From Ciona savignyi (lineage: Eukaryota; Chordata; Ascidiacea; Phlebobranchia; Cionidae), in the NCBI GenBank assembly GCA_000149265.1, contig CH003393.1, forward strand, positions 521,188 through 585,187: a DNA stretch of 64,000 nucleotides, read 5' to 3'. A model generated the notes under the pieces. That model did no database searches and had not been told where the DNA came from. It saw nothing but the letters and a program-made list of their open reading frames with translations. Position numbers and translations under genes: made by a program. This document shows, in pieces, positions 36,501 through 48,533 of this stretch; positions within the stretch are counted from its first letter, which is position 1; each line of letters starts with the position of its first letter.

Positions 36501-38271
36501 AGCGGTCGTCAGTGGAACGGGATTTACACTCGATGCTTGCTTAATGAAAACCGCAATGAAGTCTTTTCACCCGCTGCAGGCTGTTACCAAATCAACGTAC
36601 TCAAATATATTGGTGTCTATCCCAAAATCGCTGGCTGGCCAGGTAAATACCGGGTTTGCAACAGAATTCTTTTAGTAGTCGACATACAGAATGGTGTTTT
36701 ATGTGAAATTTGTCTGAAATAATAAAATTTTGAATAGAAAGCTGGCTATGTCAATTTATGCCAGAGATCTTTATGGTAACCAAAACCAATCAGCGTTTTC
36801 TCGGAGTTAATATTTGGATAAATGATTTCTAAGTAAATTTTATGACTAAACATGTTTAAAACAAATCGAACCAACACTTCATATCACACATTACAATTTT
36901 GGTTTTCCAGGTATTACAACCCAGGAATGTTATCTGATCGATGGTTGTCCGATAGACGGCGGTTGTTATCACCCTGGCGATCTCAGTAGAGTGCAAGTTC
37001 GCTCCGGTGAAGATGCCACTCGGCGAAACGTGCAAACCGGTTACAACTACTACGGCCAACCAATGTGCATGAACTACAACCCGACCACCCCTCAGCAATA
37101 CTTGACCGGTTACCATCAGTGCCGCCAAGCTGGATGTGTTGTAGATCCCAGCATTTCCAATCAAATTTTACGTCAGCAGTTTTACCAGCTCGCAACCACA
37201 TTACCACTTCTTCATCAGCGACCTTTCTGGAATGGAGTTCTAAACAATGACATTAGGCCAGACAACTATCAACAACATTTGACACCAAATGCTTGTCCTA
37301 ACTTGGGTTCCAATCCTACAACTGGTGCATATTCTCTAAATCTAGCTGGAAGAAAGAAGAGAAATGTTAATAATCAAGCTATATTAGCGGCTCTTGGATT
37401 GGCCGGCATCGGAGGACCTAGTACAAACTTAATCAATGGTGGAGTTACGGGATTCCCAACACCAGTCCCACAGTGCCCGTACCAGACATATAACGGACAA
37501 CTGACCGGTAGTACGGCAGGATGTTGCCAGAGAAACTACTGCTACACACCCAGATCCACCATTTTAAGGTCTGCATCAGGCATTGCTACTTACCAAGGTA
37601 ATTGGGGAGAATACGAAGCTTGCTCTGTGAGCTGCGGGGGTGGTACAAGAAAGCGAACAAGGCCTTGTATTAGATATCACGCAAACGACACGTGTGAGCA
37701 CGAGTCTGAGCAAATTCACAGATGCAACGTGGCCCCTTGCCCTAACTTTGGTCCTTGGACTCCTTATGGACAGTGCTCTTCTACATGTGGGGCTGGAACT
37801 CAGACCAGATCTCGACCTTGCCTTCCAGCTGGCAGCACTTGTGCTGACGACAATCAGGGCGGAGCTACGCAATCTCAACCTTGTAACAACGGGGCGTGTC
37901 CGGTGTACTCAAATTGGAGCCCATATGGTGCTTGTGATGCTGTATGTGGGGTTGGTCAGCAAACTAGGAGTAGAACATGCACAGCAGCCAGCGGAGGCGC
38001 CCCCTGCACTCTCCCATTAGTCGACACCAAATCGTGTGCGGTATCGTGTGGATCGTGTCAAGAAGTCCCTGGTCCTTGTCAAAACTATAACAAATGTTAC
38101 AGGGTAATCACAACTCAGTGTGTGCCAGACGCAAGCGGAGGTGCTTATTGTCCCGACTGCGTAACGCCGACCACAAGAAAGGAGCGTTGTACGCCTCAAA
38201 GTCCAGGCCCAAATAATGCTTGGTGTGGATATTGCCAGTTTCCTCAAGCCGGTTGTGCTCCTCTTGTTTAA
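33571..38271 (+). CDS. Gene C: secreted trefoil-like/TSR protein with GVGGLG linker and RKKR site
   Basis: Exons 33571-33625, 33757-33801, 34141-34269, 34692-34805, 35119-35515, 36001-36199, 36501-36642, 36911-38271; 813 aa, phases 1,1,1,1,2,0,1. Signal peptide MKLFLVSSVLVILAVGYA (1-18). Cys module 34-76 (ADPGPFVACLKDPC..CYAKQ). Acidic exon 77-114 ending EDARLFPIG. Linker exon 115-246 with about 20 GGLGGVGG-type repeats, then TICPSSFPATC and LLEPPVNVPYCQR. Trefoil-like PGCYFDLGLANLRQ exon 247-313. WNGIYTRC exon 314-360. The last exon has CYLIDGCPIDGGC, YHQCRQAGCVVDP, RKKR at 37351-37362 (about residue 508), GCCQRNYCYTP, TSR1-3 (CSVSCGGG, CSSTCGAG, CDAVCGVG; about 590-747) and a Cys-rich tail. 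A signal peptide with RKKR fits a secreted, furin-processed precursor. An 18-nt UTR exon piece (33553-33570) precedes the ATG. Poly(A) candidate at 38380-38385. Confidence 0.93.
34472..34605 (+). repeat. Dispersed repeat family 3, gene C intron 3
   Basis: GCCCTAGTATTTAAAAATGG..GGGAACAGGAAAAGACGGCA..AACACGTCATTGAAAAAATG. Related copies occur at about 50597-50680 (+) and 57595-57725 (-). Termini and class are undetermined. Confidence 0.6.
34826..35081 (-). mobile_element. SINE family 1, gene C intron 4
   Basis: Reverse-complement copy: GTAGGATAAGACATTCATGT tail end, AGACACAACCGTCTAGCTAG, and ACCCTTTGGTTGAAAAGCGA tRNA-like head at the right. The same intron in gene D is only 56 bp (41253-41308) and has no SINE, so this insertion postdates the C/D duplication or was lost from D. 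Confidence 0.8.
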
Positions 38272-40018
38272 ATCGCCGCATTATACCTGAGTCATGCACT
38301 TTCTTCGATAATGATGTGGAATCATAAGCGTTATTTTTAAATCAAATATCTGCATTTCGTGTAAGTTGTAATAATATGAAATAAAACCATCTGAACATTG
38401 AATTTATATTGTTATTTGTTATGGATAGGTTATTTTAACGGCTGATGTGAAGGTGGTTCTTTAAACAGGTTGTTGGAAAATTTTACAGCGGTCTTTGTTT
38501 GTGTGTATGCTTATGGTACTTTCTTCAGTCTAAATTATTTTGGTAGCATATATGGGTAATAGGACTTAGTCAATTGTACTCATTGATAAATATTGGAACA
38601 AAACTATTCAGGATGAAACAGAAAATTTGACTAAACGAAAAAAAAGTTCTTGATGTGATAAATATTTTCGTTCCGTTTGGCAATTAGTAATACCGGCAGA
38701 ACTTGCACAGAACATTCTGTTTATTAGATCCATTAACCGTTGACTGTAATAAGCAGTCATGGCAAATACAAAACATTTGATTCTAATGGCAATTCAGCAA
38801 ATGTATTAACATTTCATCTTATCTTTTTGACCTTACGGATGACAATAATTAATTAATTACTCTTGAGCGCCTGGTTTAAGTTTAGGGTTGTAAGAGTTTT
38901 GTTGATCACTCACAAATATACAATAACTGGGTAATATATGACTATATTCACATGAGGAAATTGGTTTCACAGCACAACTTATGTACATGCATTCTAACAT
39001 GCTATATCAAGAACTTTCGTCTGTAATCACAACATTGCCTATAACAGATTTAAATCAAATCAGGACGAAGAAGTTCAGGCGATACGGGCGTCGATCTTGT
39101 AGTCAATTCTATTGTTACGCGCCATGTTTAATGTTTGCAATTGTATACAAAACATTACCTTAAAAGTGTTTTTAGCCCTTTATTGCCACCATCTGGCTTT
39201 AGGTTGGGTGTGTTTGGCAATCTAGTTCTATTTTAAATATCCACGAGGACCATGAAAACGGGTATAACTCGTCACACTCGGTCTCATAAAAATCAATATT
39301 ATTTGCCCTGACTCCATCTCTTGAAAGGCAAATTCCCTAAAAACGGCACCCATCGCCATTAGGATAGGTTACCTTTAATACCTCCCATTCGTTTTTGTCA
39401 GAAGCCCTAAACCCCCTTAATTTCGAAAGTAAGTAAACGATGGCCAACATTATCCTATATTCTGATCAAAGCTAAACTTAAGCTGGCGATCGAGTATTAA
39501 TCATTTAATTTGCCATCTAGCATTTTTAATTTAATGTTTACAACAATTGAAATTACGTTTTGTGGTAAAATATATTTTTCAATATTACCACAAAATACCT
39601 TGCAAATTTATGTAAATGTAGCAAGTATTTAACATGCGGTTATTCACGAGGATTTCTTTTTCGAAGTTTCCTAAAACACATTTGACCATAAATCACCTTA
39701 GAAAACAAACAGACATGGAAAGGATTGATGTAAAACCATTGTTAAGTTTACTTTGAGTTAAATTTACTTTGCTAATAAACAATGACTATTTGTTGGTAAG
39801 CCAGTATTTAATATTTATAAAGGTAAAACATTTTTTTGCTAACATAAGTATAAACGTAAGACCACAACAACATTTAGGTTGCTTATTAGTTAAGACTCGT
39901 AGTTGCACAGTTAAAATGTCCGTATAGTTTAGCATCATCCAGCGAATAAGGCTAAAGGCATATCAGGTAATAAAGAAGTCGGTCGTGCCAGCCACTGTGG
40001 TGTTTCCAGAATATACAC
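38272..40018. other. Gene C-D intergenic region
   Basis: Gene C 3' end and AT-rich DNA. No SINE copy, no convincing ORF (38981-39163 is unsupported). The gene D promoter begins at about 40019. Confidence 0.5.
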
Positions 40019-40076
40019 AAAATCGCCGACGGGCTTAGTGCGTCTGGCACGGTTTACTGGATATCTGGTATAAAAG
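40019..40076 (+). promoter_or_regulatory. Proximal promoter of gene D with TATA box
   Basis: AAAATCGCCG at 40019-40028, GTCTGGCACGGTTTACTGGA at about 40042-40061 and TATAAAAG at 40069-40076, matching gene C element for element. A UTR acceptor (TTTTATAG, ending 40230) lies 18 nt before the ATG, exactly as in C. Confidence 0.75.
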
Positions 40077-40248
40077 CTAGCTATCTTGTTAAGTACTTTA
40101 TACCGAAGAATATTACCGGAAGACGCACGTTGTTTTTTTTATAAAAATATACAATGCTCGCTAAAAACGCTGGGTCGTAAAGTGCTAAAATTTCAAATAA
40201 ACCTTTTTATAATATTTGTTGCTTTTATAGCGTTAGCTTTATATTGAA

Positions 40249-43200
40249 ATGAAGTTGTGTCTTGTATCAAGCGTTCTTGTGCTCGTGGCTGTTGGGTATG
40301 CAGGTAAGAATATTTTTTGATATATAAAATAGTTTGTACCTGATAATTTTTCGAACATCTCGACAACAAGACCGTGTTTTTAAAAAATTAGAATATAAAT
40401 CGGCTGCCCTAACCATTCAGCCACAGACGTTCACAGCAATATAAACTTTTTTTACAATAAAAACAATTAACCCATGTTTTGCTCTTCACTAGCACTGTTT
40501 TTGTATAGGAGGCGTGTGCCGGTTTGAACATCCCGTTTGAAATAATCTCTTTGTTTTACAGATGGCAACAATTGCAGCATCGGTCAATTTACTGTGTTCA
40601 ATCCTGGTAAGAAAGTTCATTTTCTGATGCCCAACTTGCTATTTAGTTTAATCTTGAATTTGCGTATGTTATTTATATATGTTTAAAATACTGATGTTGC
40701 CGTTGCTAGTGTATAGCATGTTTATTTCAACTTAACCTGAGGGCAGACGTAACTGTTTCGTCTAACCTGCTGACGAAGACTTGTTGTGTCGACGTTCAAA
40801 CAATTTTCTCCACCATTCATCAAAGTAGACCGATAAATTTTAATCAAGTGGTGATATTTAGAGAATGGTCATTTTCCAATTCTACAAGTTACTCTGTATT
40901 ATTATTTGAGGATTCTGTTTAAGGTTTTTTTTACAGCCGATCCTGGCCCATATGTGCCCTGCTTACAGGATCCGTGTGCTGATGACAGCGAAGACGTGGC
41001 TTTAGTTAACTGCACTTTGCATTCACACTGTGCTATTTACAATAACAAGTGCTACGCTAAACGAAGTAAGTCGAACGCATATAGGGTACTTAATCATTAA
41101 TGACACGCACAAGTTTATTAAAATGCAATCGTACTGCCTAGGACCTTCGGTACAAATCGATTCGCAACAAGCATTTTTCGAGCTAATTGCCGGCCAAAGC
41201 AATGCTGGTGCACCTAATACAACTGATGAAGATGCTCGGCTATTTCCAATCGGTAAGGCGAATTTAGATTAATATTACCTTGCTGACATAAACAGTTGTT
41301 TAATCTAGGTGGAGGGTTACCATCTCCGCCACCTCTTGGAGGGTTTCCAACAGCACCTACTATTCCCGGTTGCAACCCAGGCACTGGTGGCCTGGGGGTT
41401 CTTGGTGGCCCGGGTGGTCTTGGTGTCCTGCCGGGTATTAGCCCAGGTCCGGGTTTTCCATTTCCAACGATTTGTCCATCTTCCTTTCCTGCAACCTGCC
41501 GCATCAACGCGCAATCCAACTTAATTCAACTCTTGCAGCCCCCCGTAAATGTTCCTTATTGTCAAAGGTACAGATTTGTCCAATATTTGTCACATAACAC
41601 GACTAAAAAAGGTCTAAAATGTAATTACAGGTGTCAGTATTACCAGAACATATATCATGTTTTTTTCGTGCATATTATATCTAATTGGTTATAAGTTTTG
41701 TTAATTTACTGTGACGATCTGTTCCTGTTATGCTGTTTGAGAACGTTGTCTACCATCATTAAGAATTAAAACATCAAACAATTTTTAATTACAGAAAGTG
41801 TTTTTTGCAGGATTCCATGTTCTTCCAGCAACCCGTGTTTGGAAAGCAACAGATTCTCTTGCATGAGTCTCCCTGGCTGTTACTTTGACCTTGGGCTTGC
41901 CAACCTTCGGCGACAATACGGGAACCATATTATGCCAGGAGTGCCGGTCTGCCATCTTGCAATCAGAAACCGAAAGTTTCACACAATAGCAAGCAATTAC
42001 GTTCGAAGGGTAAACATCTCCAACTTATTTAATCCAACCAGTTTAATACATGTGATATGTCCAATTATATTATATTTTTAAATCAGTTTATTTTTTAATT
42101 GCGTATTTTCTGAATTTTAATAACTCAATCGGTAAATAATTTAAAGTATAAGAAACAATTTCTGTTGTCTCCAGCCGCACGAAAACGTTTGTATTTCAAA
42201 TCCCAAACAGTCTACAGTTTAGACTTAGTTTATTGTTGGAAACAAAAGCATACCAACTTTTCTTTTAAGGTGCAATAAATGCTTAAAATTAAAACCTCTT
42301 ATCTCATTAGAGCGGCCGTCAGTGGAACGGGATTTACACTCGATGCTTGCTTAATGAAAACCGCAATGAAATCTTTTCACCCGCTGCAGGCTGTTACCAA
42401 ATCAACGTACTCAAATATATCGGTGTCTTCCCGAAAATCGCTGGCTGGCCAGGTAAATAACTGATAGATTTGAAATGGAAAATTCTCACAAAAATCTCAC
42501 AAGACATCAATTGGTAAAAGTTCAGATACTGATTGTGCTTTTTAGGTTGAAAATCTTTGTCGTAAAGAACACCAAACATTTGTTTCAGTTTTATAATTTG
42601 TATTTTTAATAGTTCGTGTAATATAATAAAGATAAGCGCAGCGCTAGATACATGCTGTGTCAGCGCATGTATGAAATGGTTGAAACAAACCAACCCCGCA
42701 ATTTTCTACGACACATTACAAATTTGGTTTTCCAGGTATTACAACCCAGGAATGTTATCTGATCGATGGTTGTCCGATAGACGGCGGTTGTTATCACCCT
42801 GGCGATCTCAGTAGAGTGCAAGTTCGCTCCGGTGAAGATGCCACTCGGCGAAACGTGCAAACCGGCTACAACTACTATGGCCAACCAATGTGCATGAACT
42901 ACAACCCAACCACCCCTCAGCAATACTTGACCGGTTACCATCAGTGCCGGCAAGCTGGATGTGTTGTAGATCCAAGCATTTCAAATCAACTTATACGTCA
43001 GCAGTTTTACCAGCTCGCAACTACATTACCACTTCTACATCAGCGACCTTTCTGGAATGGAGTTTTAAACAACCAGATTAGGCCAGACAACTATCAACAA
43101 CACTTAACACCGAGCGCTTGTCCTAACGTTGGTTCCAATCCATCACCTTCCCTCCTTCCATTTTCACTGAATCTATCTGGAAGAAAGAAAAGGAATGTTA

Positions 43201-44033
43201 ACCTAGGCTCATTCTTTCCAACACCAGTCCCACAGTGTCCGTACCAGACATATAACGGACAACTGACCGGTAGTACGGCAGGATGTTGCCAGAGAAACTA
43301 CTGCTACACACCCAGATCAACCATTTTAAGGTCTGCATCAGGCATCGCCACTTACCAAGGTAATTGGGGGGAATACGAAGCTTGCTCTGTGAGCTGCGGG
43401 GGTGGCACAAGAAAGCGAACAAGGCCTTGTATTAGATATCACGCAAACGACACCTGTGAGCACGAGTCCGAGCAAATTCACAGATGTAACGTGGACGCTT
43501 GCCCTAACTTTGGTTCTTGGACTCCGTATGGACAGTGCTCTTCTACGTGTGGGGCTGGAACTCGGACTAGATCTAGACCTTGCCTTCCAGCTGGCAGCAC
43601 TTGTGCTGACGACAATCAGGGCGGAGCTACGCAATCTCAACCTTGTAACAACGGGGCCTGTCCGGTGTACTCAAATTGGAGCCCATATGGTGCATGTAAT
43701 GCTGTATGTGGGGTTGGTCAGCAAACTAGGAGTAGAACATGCACAGCAGCAACTGGAGGCGCCCCTTGCTCTCTCCCATTAGTCGACACCAAATCGTGTG
43801 CGGTATCGTGTGGATCGTGCCAAGATGTCCGCGGTCCTTGTCAAAGATATAACAAATGCTACAGGGTAATCACAACTCAGTGTGTGCCAGACGCGAGCGG
43901 AGGTGCTTATTGTCCCGACTGCGTAACGCCGACCACAAGGAAGGAGCGTTGTACGCCTCAAAGTCCACAAGGAAATGATTTTCTTTGTGGATATTGCGCT
44001 TACCCTCAAGTTCCCTGTGCTCCTCTTGTTTAA
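40249..44033 (+). CDS. Gene D: secreted trefoil-like/TSR protein, near-duplicate of gene C
   Basis: Exons 40249-40303, 40562-40606, 40937-41065, 41142-41252, 41309-41567, 41811-42009, 42311-42452, 42736-44033; 745 aa, same phases as C. Signal peptide MKLCLVSSVLVLVAVGYA. Linker exon is shorter (about 45 residues of GGLGVLGGPGGLGV type). Trefoil-like and WNGIYTRC exons and most of the last exon are almost identical to C; near-identity extends into the intron before exon 8 (CACATTACAA.TTTGGTTTTCCAG). RKKR at 43182-43193; TSRs CSVSCGGG, CSSTCGAG, CNAVCGVG; tail ends YPQVPCAPLV. The intron between exons 4 and 5 is only 56 bp. Poly(A) candidate at 44145-44150. High identity to C implies recent duplication or continuing gene conversion. 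No frameshift or stop is seen; the gene looks functional. Confidence 0.93.
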
Positions 44034-45283
44034 ATGGCGATACTATATAACATATAGTCGGAAACATCCACTGATAATGTTGTAAAATCATGAGCATTCT
44101 TGTATTATAAATTTTTCGCAATTTAAGTAAGCTGCAGTATTTGAAATAAACCAGTTAACATAAAATTCATGCTTTTGTGGGAAAGCTACTACTTAAGTTT
44201 CGTCGCTTCCACAAAAGTGTTAGGACGGATGCTTTTACCGCTTTTTCATATTATTTACCAACCACAAACTTTTGGTTCATCGTTTTTTTGAATGAGTTTT
44301 ATTATTATCTCAAGATTAAATGGTCTATATTTAAAAGGTAAAATGCTTGTTATAAAAACTTATTCTCTTTGCCTTGTGGAAATAATTTAAAGTTGCCATA
44401 TTTTCTTTTTTTAAATCATACCACCTGGCCTAGTCTGATTTTAAGATTAAGTAAAAACGAGTTTACATATCTTGGCTTAATTCAAAGTTTCAACCTTGAA
44501 TTTTACTTTGTAAAAGAAGTTAAAAGATTGATTGATTATTCAGTGACATTTTATTTCATGAGGTAACATTGCATTACAGATCTTACTCTTGGTGGGTCGA
44601 AACCCCGTATCAATTTAGAATTAAAAAAAAATCCGTGCGACTTTTGACTATTGTAGTCTTACTGTTGAATTTTATTTTTAATCGATCCAAGGTTCGACCC
44701 ATTAGCCATAACCTATGATGGGTTCGTCACTAGTGTATATTTTGGTATAGGAGTCGGTATATGTATTGGTTGCGTAAACCATTTGGCCACACAACCGTAC
44801 ACGTATCGTTGTATTTAATTTTTTTCTACCGGGCTCAGTTTCGAATCCCCTTTTCTATATACGAAGCGATATATGAATCGGTCGTGTTAACCATTCGGCA
44901 ATATGACCATTGAAATTGTTGTATTTAATCTCTCCCAAATGGAAACTAAGAGACCATTATTGTCACCTTTCTGCATGTAAAGGTTATGGATAACAACTTC
45001 TAAATTATTATTTTTAAACACATCGAGAAAGTTAGCAGAATATAGGCCGCACATATAGAATTAAATGACTTACATATCTATGCATGGAAATCAGACCTAA
45101 TCGATAGTCTAAGTCCGTTTAACTGTCCATGTATATTTTTCATCTTGTCAACGTATATTAAAGATTTGGGCTTTTAGAAGATCAGTGGATACACATAGTG
45201 CGGTCGTTACCCATGACATTGCCACAACACGCACAGTTGCATTTATATTTATTGATTAGTCCTTATTGCATAATCTGGTTTAT
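44034..45283. other. Gene D-hAT relic intergenic region
   Basis: Gene D 3' end, AT-rich DNA, then two reversed family-2 SINE pieces at about 44690-44920. The ORF at 44369-44566 is unsupported. Confidence 0.5.
44690..44920 (-). mobile_element. Two SINE family 2 copies
   Basis: Two reverse-complement copies in a row, each with GGTTCGACCC/AGTTTCGAAT, an internal GTATA..GGT(C)G..GTTAACCATT block and a CGGC.ATATGACC or GGCCACACAACCGTAC head. Confidence 0.7.
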
Positions 45284-46643
45284 GGTGTTGCCATACCGTC
45301 CGAAAAATTCCGGACATGTACGGAATTCAGGGTTAAATTTTGCGTCCGGGAGGATTAAAGAAAAATGCTTATGTATGTCCGGAAATTCGGACTTTTGCGC
45401 ATATTTTTTACTACGCTGCTGTATGCAATTATGATATAACAGAGCGTTTTCCTCATCAATGACGTTTATGACTTAGAATTTTCTGGAGCTTTGAAACTTT
45501 CTTAAGTTAGTCTGGTGGTAAATTAATTTGTTTTGTTAGATTATGCATTTTTAGTTGGTTTGTATGTATTGTTAATAAAAAAATATATTTTTTCAAATGG
45601 CTAATTCGGCGTTGCAACAGATAGCAGCCATCACAATGAACTGAAATTATTTCCTGCAATTATCCAATATTTTGACTGGAGGAAAGGTGGTTTTAATTCA
45701 AAAATGATTAATTTACAAACAAGGGAAACGAGACTGGCGATACAAGAAAAATTGAGAATAAAATGAGCGAGACCTTTGGCATATGCCATCACTAATGTCC
45801 TTGTTTAATGGACGTATTCAAGTGGTTGAGAGAGAAAACAATTCCGTTGCAGATATGCTAACAATTTTGGAGCTGGTTCATAAAATGCTTGTGAAAAGGA
45901 ATAATGAAAACTGTATGTTGCCATTGACAGTTAAAAAGCTTTTAAATGAAAAAAAGAGAAGAGCATTATGAAGATAAATGTAACAATTTTCTTTCCGAAG
46001 TTGCAAACCTCTGAGAGATGCTCCGAGTACCTGTGAAAATGGATAAAACCAATGTAAAAGTTTACTTGTTTTAAATGGATGACCTTAAACAAGATACCAA
46101 GTTGAAATGATGTATATCTGATTAGTAAAGGGGTTGCAGGGCAGATACCGGCTACACTCACTTTGCGGGAAGTTTGGTCGCAAAATCGTTTCCTTGGTGG
46201 ACGATGCAAAGTGCTTTGACCAAATCTGTAACTTGAAGCATTTTGTAGAAAGTTACCAACAGGACGTAGAATTTATTAAACTGCCAACGCATAAGAAATG
46301 GTGCAAATATTTTTATCAGTCTACGAACATCACATGACACTCAGAATATTTAAGGATTGTACAGTATTTCTTTGCTGTTACATCCAACAATGCCAATGTA
46401 GAGATGGTCTTTTTACTGATGCAAAGTCAGTGGACTAAAGAAAGAAACAAGTTTCGGGTTGCGACTATGAAGGGCATTATTTAGAAAGTGCTTGTGACTG
46501 ACAATACTTATCATTTTGGTAGCTGACACTTTAGCATGAGTATCGTAAAACTTTTGCAGCCTTAGCAATTTGGTGGCGCATATATATGGTCGCATAATAG
46601 TCATGCACTGTCCGGAATTTTGCTTTTTTAAATATGGTAACCC
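45284..46643 (+). mobile_element. Decayed hAT-type DNA transposon
   Basis: Imperfect terminal inverted repeats: GGTGTTGCCATA with AATTCCGGACATG inside at the left, complement CTGTCCGGAATT and TATGGTAACCC at the right. Flanking 8-bp sequences TGGTTTAT (45276-45283) and TAGTTTAT (46644-46651) match 7/8, as expected for a hAT target duplication. The interior holds a broken transposase (see the pseudogene entry). Confidence 0.7.
45600..46490 (+). pseudogene. hAT transposase relic, frameshifted
   Basis: Fragments in different frames: HHNELKLFPAIIQYF near 45633, a 62-codon ORF from 45783 (MPSLMSLFNGRIQVVE), a 67-codon ORF from 46134, and at about 46356-46481 a C-terminal block reading SNNANVEMVFLLMQSQWTKE then RNKFRVATMKGII. 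The last resembles the hAT dimerisation region (the A..ER.FS..R pattern), so the assignment rests mainly on it plus the TIR/TSD. Several frame changes and stops separate the pieces, so it is not functional. Not identified to a named hAT family. Confidence 0.6.
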
Positions 46644-46651
46644 TAGTTTAT

Positions 46652-47044
46652 TGACATATATATAAACGCAATCAAATCTGTATGATACAGTACAAGTGCC
46701 CAATAATTTGTTTGTTTGGCTGGCATGTTTTGTCATAATTATTGTAACAAGAGTACGGAATAAACGTTGTTAATTACAAGCCTGCGTTTCGCAAAACAGT
46801 TGAAGACGTCTCTAAAAATGAGTCACTTGTTTACCGATTTCGACTTTTTAATATATTGCAAAATAATTCAAGTATGGTTTAAAGGTGTCTTTTAATTGAA
46901 TATTATAGCAGTCTTTAGTTTAGCCCTCAATATATCAGGTTTATTCTTAGACTCACCACAATTACGTGGGTTTTCCCGCTAATAAACCTTAATGCGTAAA
47001 AAGTAATCGGTCCCGTAAGGCTTTGATACATTTTCTGGAGAATG
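46652..47044. other. Short spacer between two transposons
   Basis: AT-rich unique DNA between the hAT relic and the second hAT-like element; nothing recognised. Confidence 0.5.
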
Positions 47045-47211
47045 GTTCAGCTTAGGGCTGCGAAAAATTAACGGTTAACCACGGTTAACCGTTTTTATGG
47101 TTAACCGTCACGTCAAATTTTAACCGTTTAACCGTTTTTTAAAGTTACTTTACCGCCCACATTTAATTGGGTAATTGCGTTTTAATAATCTTCAAATATA
47201 CATAACTCCAT

Positions 47212-47426
47212 TCACACGTTGATTGTTTCATTATTACGTAATATAAGAAACCATTCACACGTCGATTGTTTGATTGTCAACGTAATATACGCTCCATTCA
47301 CACGTCGATTGTTTGATTGTCAACGTCATATACGCACCATTCACACGTCGATTGTTTGATTGTCAATGTAATATATTATAAGCAACCATTCAGACGCTGA
47401 TTGTTTGATTTTTAACTCAATATTAC
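47212..47426. repeat. 43-bp tandem repeat inside the hAT-like element
   Basis: About five copies of CCATTCACACGTCGATTGTT followed by TGATTGTCAACGTAATATACG, with starts at about 47212, 47251, 47294, 47337 and 47386. The spacing is 39-49 bp. Confidence 0.8.
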
Positions 47427-47653
47427 GCATTACAATCAAAGTTATACTATGTGTCTTAAGGTGACGTTTAAAAACTATAAAGTAACGCATAAATAAGACC
47501 CGATAATGCCGGTAATCACGCGCGTTATTTCTACGGCTGCCTGAACGTTTTTTGCCAAAAACGGTGCCGATTTAATGGTAGTTTAAAGAAAATCGGTTAA
47601 CGGTTAACCGATTTTTTTTACATCAGTTAACCGTTTTTTAAATTAACCGTTAA

Positions 47654-48533
47654 CCCTTTAACTGCCGCTGTCGACTCAAGTCGACAGCGCCGAAAATTGC
47701 ATAAGTGGAAAAGTATACGGCCGATTTTGATCAGTGAGATGGCGTTGGAGAGCTGAATAATTTCTGCGTTTACCAATATAAGATGATATATAGGTTTGCA
47801 TTTAAATTTTTTTAGTTATTTAAGTTTTAAAAATCGTATAAATATATGTGTGGTTTTGGTTGTTTTAATTAGTTTTAATTGCGGTTTTAGTCCCCGATTA
47901 GTTTTCAACTATTGTCGTCATGGTTCGCTTGATTAGTTTGAAAACAATCCATTCGTTTTGCGCTTGTACATTTTGGATTAGGCCATTTTTTGAGCTTATG
48001 GAGGGTAAAAACAGATACTCTGTTGAAGAAACTGCCCTTTTGTTGGCTGATAGTGATTCTGGAAGCAGTTGTGCTTCATTTTCAAGTAGTTCTAGCAATA
48101 AGGAACCTTTTTGAAGTTGTTTTGCATCAGTTTTGTTTTCCTGTGGCTATGTGTTTGTGTTTCATTGGGCGAAAGTAAAAAAAAAATAATAATTTGCGTA
48201 TTACGACGTCATCAGTCAAGTTGTGAGGTCATCACAAAAAGAGTAGTACAAAAATGGTCCAAATATAATCATAAATAACTTTGCTACATACTGTTTTGGT
48301 TGTAAATGAGAAAAAAAGATAGTTTTTGTTGATCTAAGTAGAAACACATGACGTCATTGCACAATGTATGACGTCATCAAAATTTTACTAATGTAAAACA
48401 AAAGAAAATTTATTACTGAACAACTTTTCTGTTGATCATATTATGCTTACTTCAATAGTTTTTTGTACAGAAGCTTCTAACCTAAGGCAACTTAGCCGAA
48501 AAATGACCAAAAAAACAGTCGGCAGTTAAAGGG
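47654..48533. mobile_element. piggyBac-like MITE nested in the hAT-like element
   Basis: Termini CCCTTTAACTGCCG and CGGCAGTTAAAGGG are perfect 14-bp inverted repeats, and TTAA flanks both ends (47650-47653, 48534-48537). CCC..GGG ends with a TTAA target duplication are the piggyBac signature. 880 bp. ORFs inside (47898-48178) show no transposase motif. Removing it restores the hAT right terminus (AACCGTTAA|TTCGCAGCCCTA), which shows the order of insertion. Confidence 0.85.

Noticed and set aside
47212..47426. CRISPR-like array of regularly spaced repeats
   Set aside because: The units are contiguous 43-bp tandem repeats with no spacers, inside a eukaryotic transposon.
47898..48178. ORFs of 62-66 codons inside the piggyBac-like MITE
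   Set aside because: No DDD transposase motifs and too short; the element appears non-autonomous.
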